Assembly (NCBI GenBank): GCA_030673205.1
Contig: DAOVJP010000110.1
Location: 1 to 5,542, forward strand
Direction: 5' to 3'
DNA length: 5,542 nucleotides
Source of the DNA: Thermoplasmata archaeon
GTDB taxonomy: Archaea > Thermoplasmatota > Thermoplasmata > JAGHBH01
Positions 5,528 to 5,542 of this stretch are shown here, piece by piece; the first letter of the stretch is position 1; each line of letters starts with the position of its first letter. Made by a program: the position numbers and the translations under genes. The notes below the pieces were generated by a model, which saw nothing but the letters and a program-made list of their open reading frames with translations, did not search any database and was not told the DNA's origin.

Positions 5528-5542
5528 ATATATATATATATA
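5528..5542. repeat. (TA)n tract at the right edge, in the Asp-box frame
   Basis: Fifteen alternating A/T bases end the window. Read on the - strand in the Asp-box frame they encode Y-I-Y-I-Y before V-L-F-D, which is acceptable for a propeller strand, so the tract may be coding. A simple repeat at a sequence edge is also where an assembly commonly stops. Confidence 0.6.

Larger units (their letters stand above)
4380..5542 (-). pseudogene. Secreted Asp-box (BNR) repeat protein with GWN modules, frameshifted and 5'-truncated
   Basis: Two - strand frames, 5542-5213 and 5222-4380, form one gene broken by a single missing base near 5220-5234. The N-terminal part carries Asp-boxes S-P-D-L-G-N-S-W (5470-5447) and S-Q-D-D-G-D-S-W (5317-5294), and the second frame carries S-E-D-N-G-A-T-W (5165-5142). 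With one base restored, the boxes start at residues 25, 76 and 127, exactly 51 apart, each preceded by the usual Y-x-x-x-S strand. Such repeats form beta-propeller blades in sialidase-like and other secreted proteins; no catalytic residues can be assigned. After a degenerate fourth blade come two 'GWN...P' modules. About eight N-x-S/T sequons lie mostly in the C-terminal half, which fits an extracellular glycoprotein. About 387 residues are visible and the start is beyond 5542. Third positions look less GC-rich than in the + strand gene. The shift may be real decay or a sequencing error. Confidence 0.75.

Overview
The window looks archaeal, most likely from a GC-rich, Thermoplasmata-like euryarchaeon. 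The evidence is an A/T-rich TATA box with a purine-rich BRE and an AGGTGA Shine-Dalgarno ahead of the one complete gene, U-tract terminators, and two predicted extracytoplasmic proteins rich in N-x-S/T sequons. The lineage is an inference from style, not from a marker gene.

Layout. (1) Bases 1-3306, + strand: the 3' part of a very large predicted surface or secreted protein. It is open to the window edge, so its true start lies outside. It has an Asn/Thr-rich sequon region, three blocks of amphipathic helix, a beta-rich domain, a fourth helix block, a purine-rich low-complexity linker and a C-terminal domain. The linker reads better in another frame, which suggests two compensating frameshifts. 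(2) Bases 3307-3474: an A/T-rich intergenic region with a terminator-like T-tract, a near-perfect direct repeat whose copies each contain a dyad, and a clear TATA promoter. (3) Bases 3475-3870, + strand: a complete 131-residue protein with a basic linker and a C-terminal winged-helix-like domain, probably DNA-binding. (4) Bases 3871-4379: 509 bases without a credible gene, between convergent genes. This stretch is dense in inverted repeats: a string of hairpins at about 3943-4112 between two U-rich tracts, and a second pair of strong hairpins at 4271-4335. (5) Bases 4380-5542, - strand: a secreted Asp-box (BNR) propeller-like protein followed by two 'GWN' modules. It is interrupted by one frameshift near 5220-5234 and runs off the right edge in a (TA)n tract.

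Nothing in the window shows that the three genes work together. The two large proteins are probably cell-surface or secreted, and the small gene between them is an independently promoted cytoplasmic regulator or chromatin-type protein. The most unusual content is the hairpin array between the convergent genes, which includes two sister hairpins differing by a compensatory base pair and a pair of complementary hairpin loops. The two frame anomalies, in the linker and in the Asp-box gene, also deserve checking because they change the predicted proteins.
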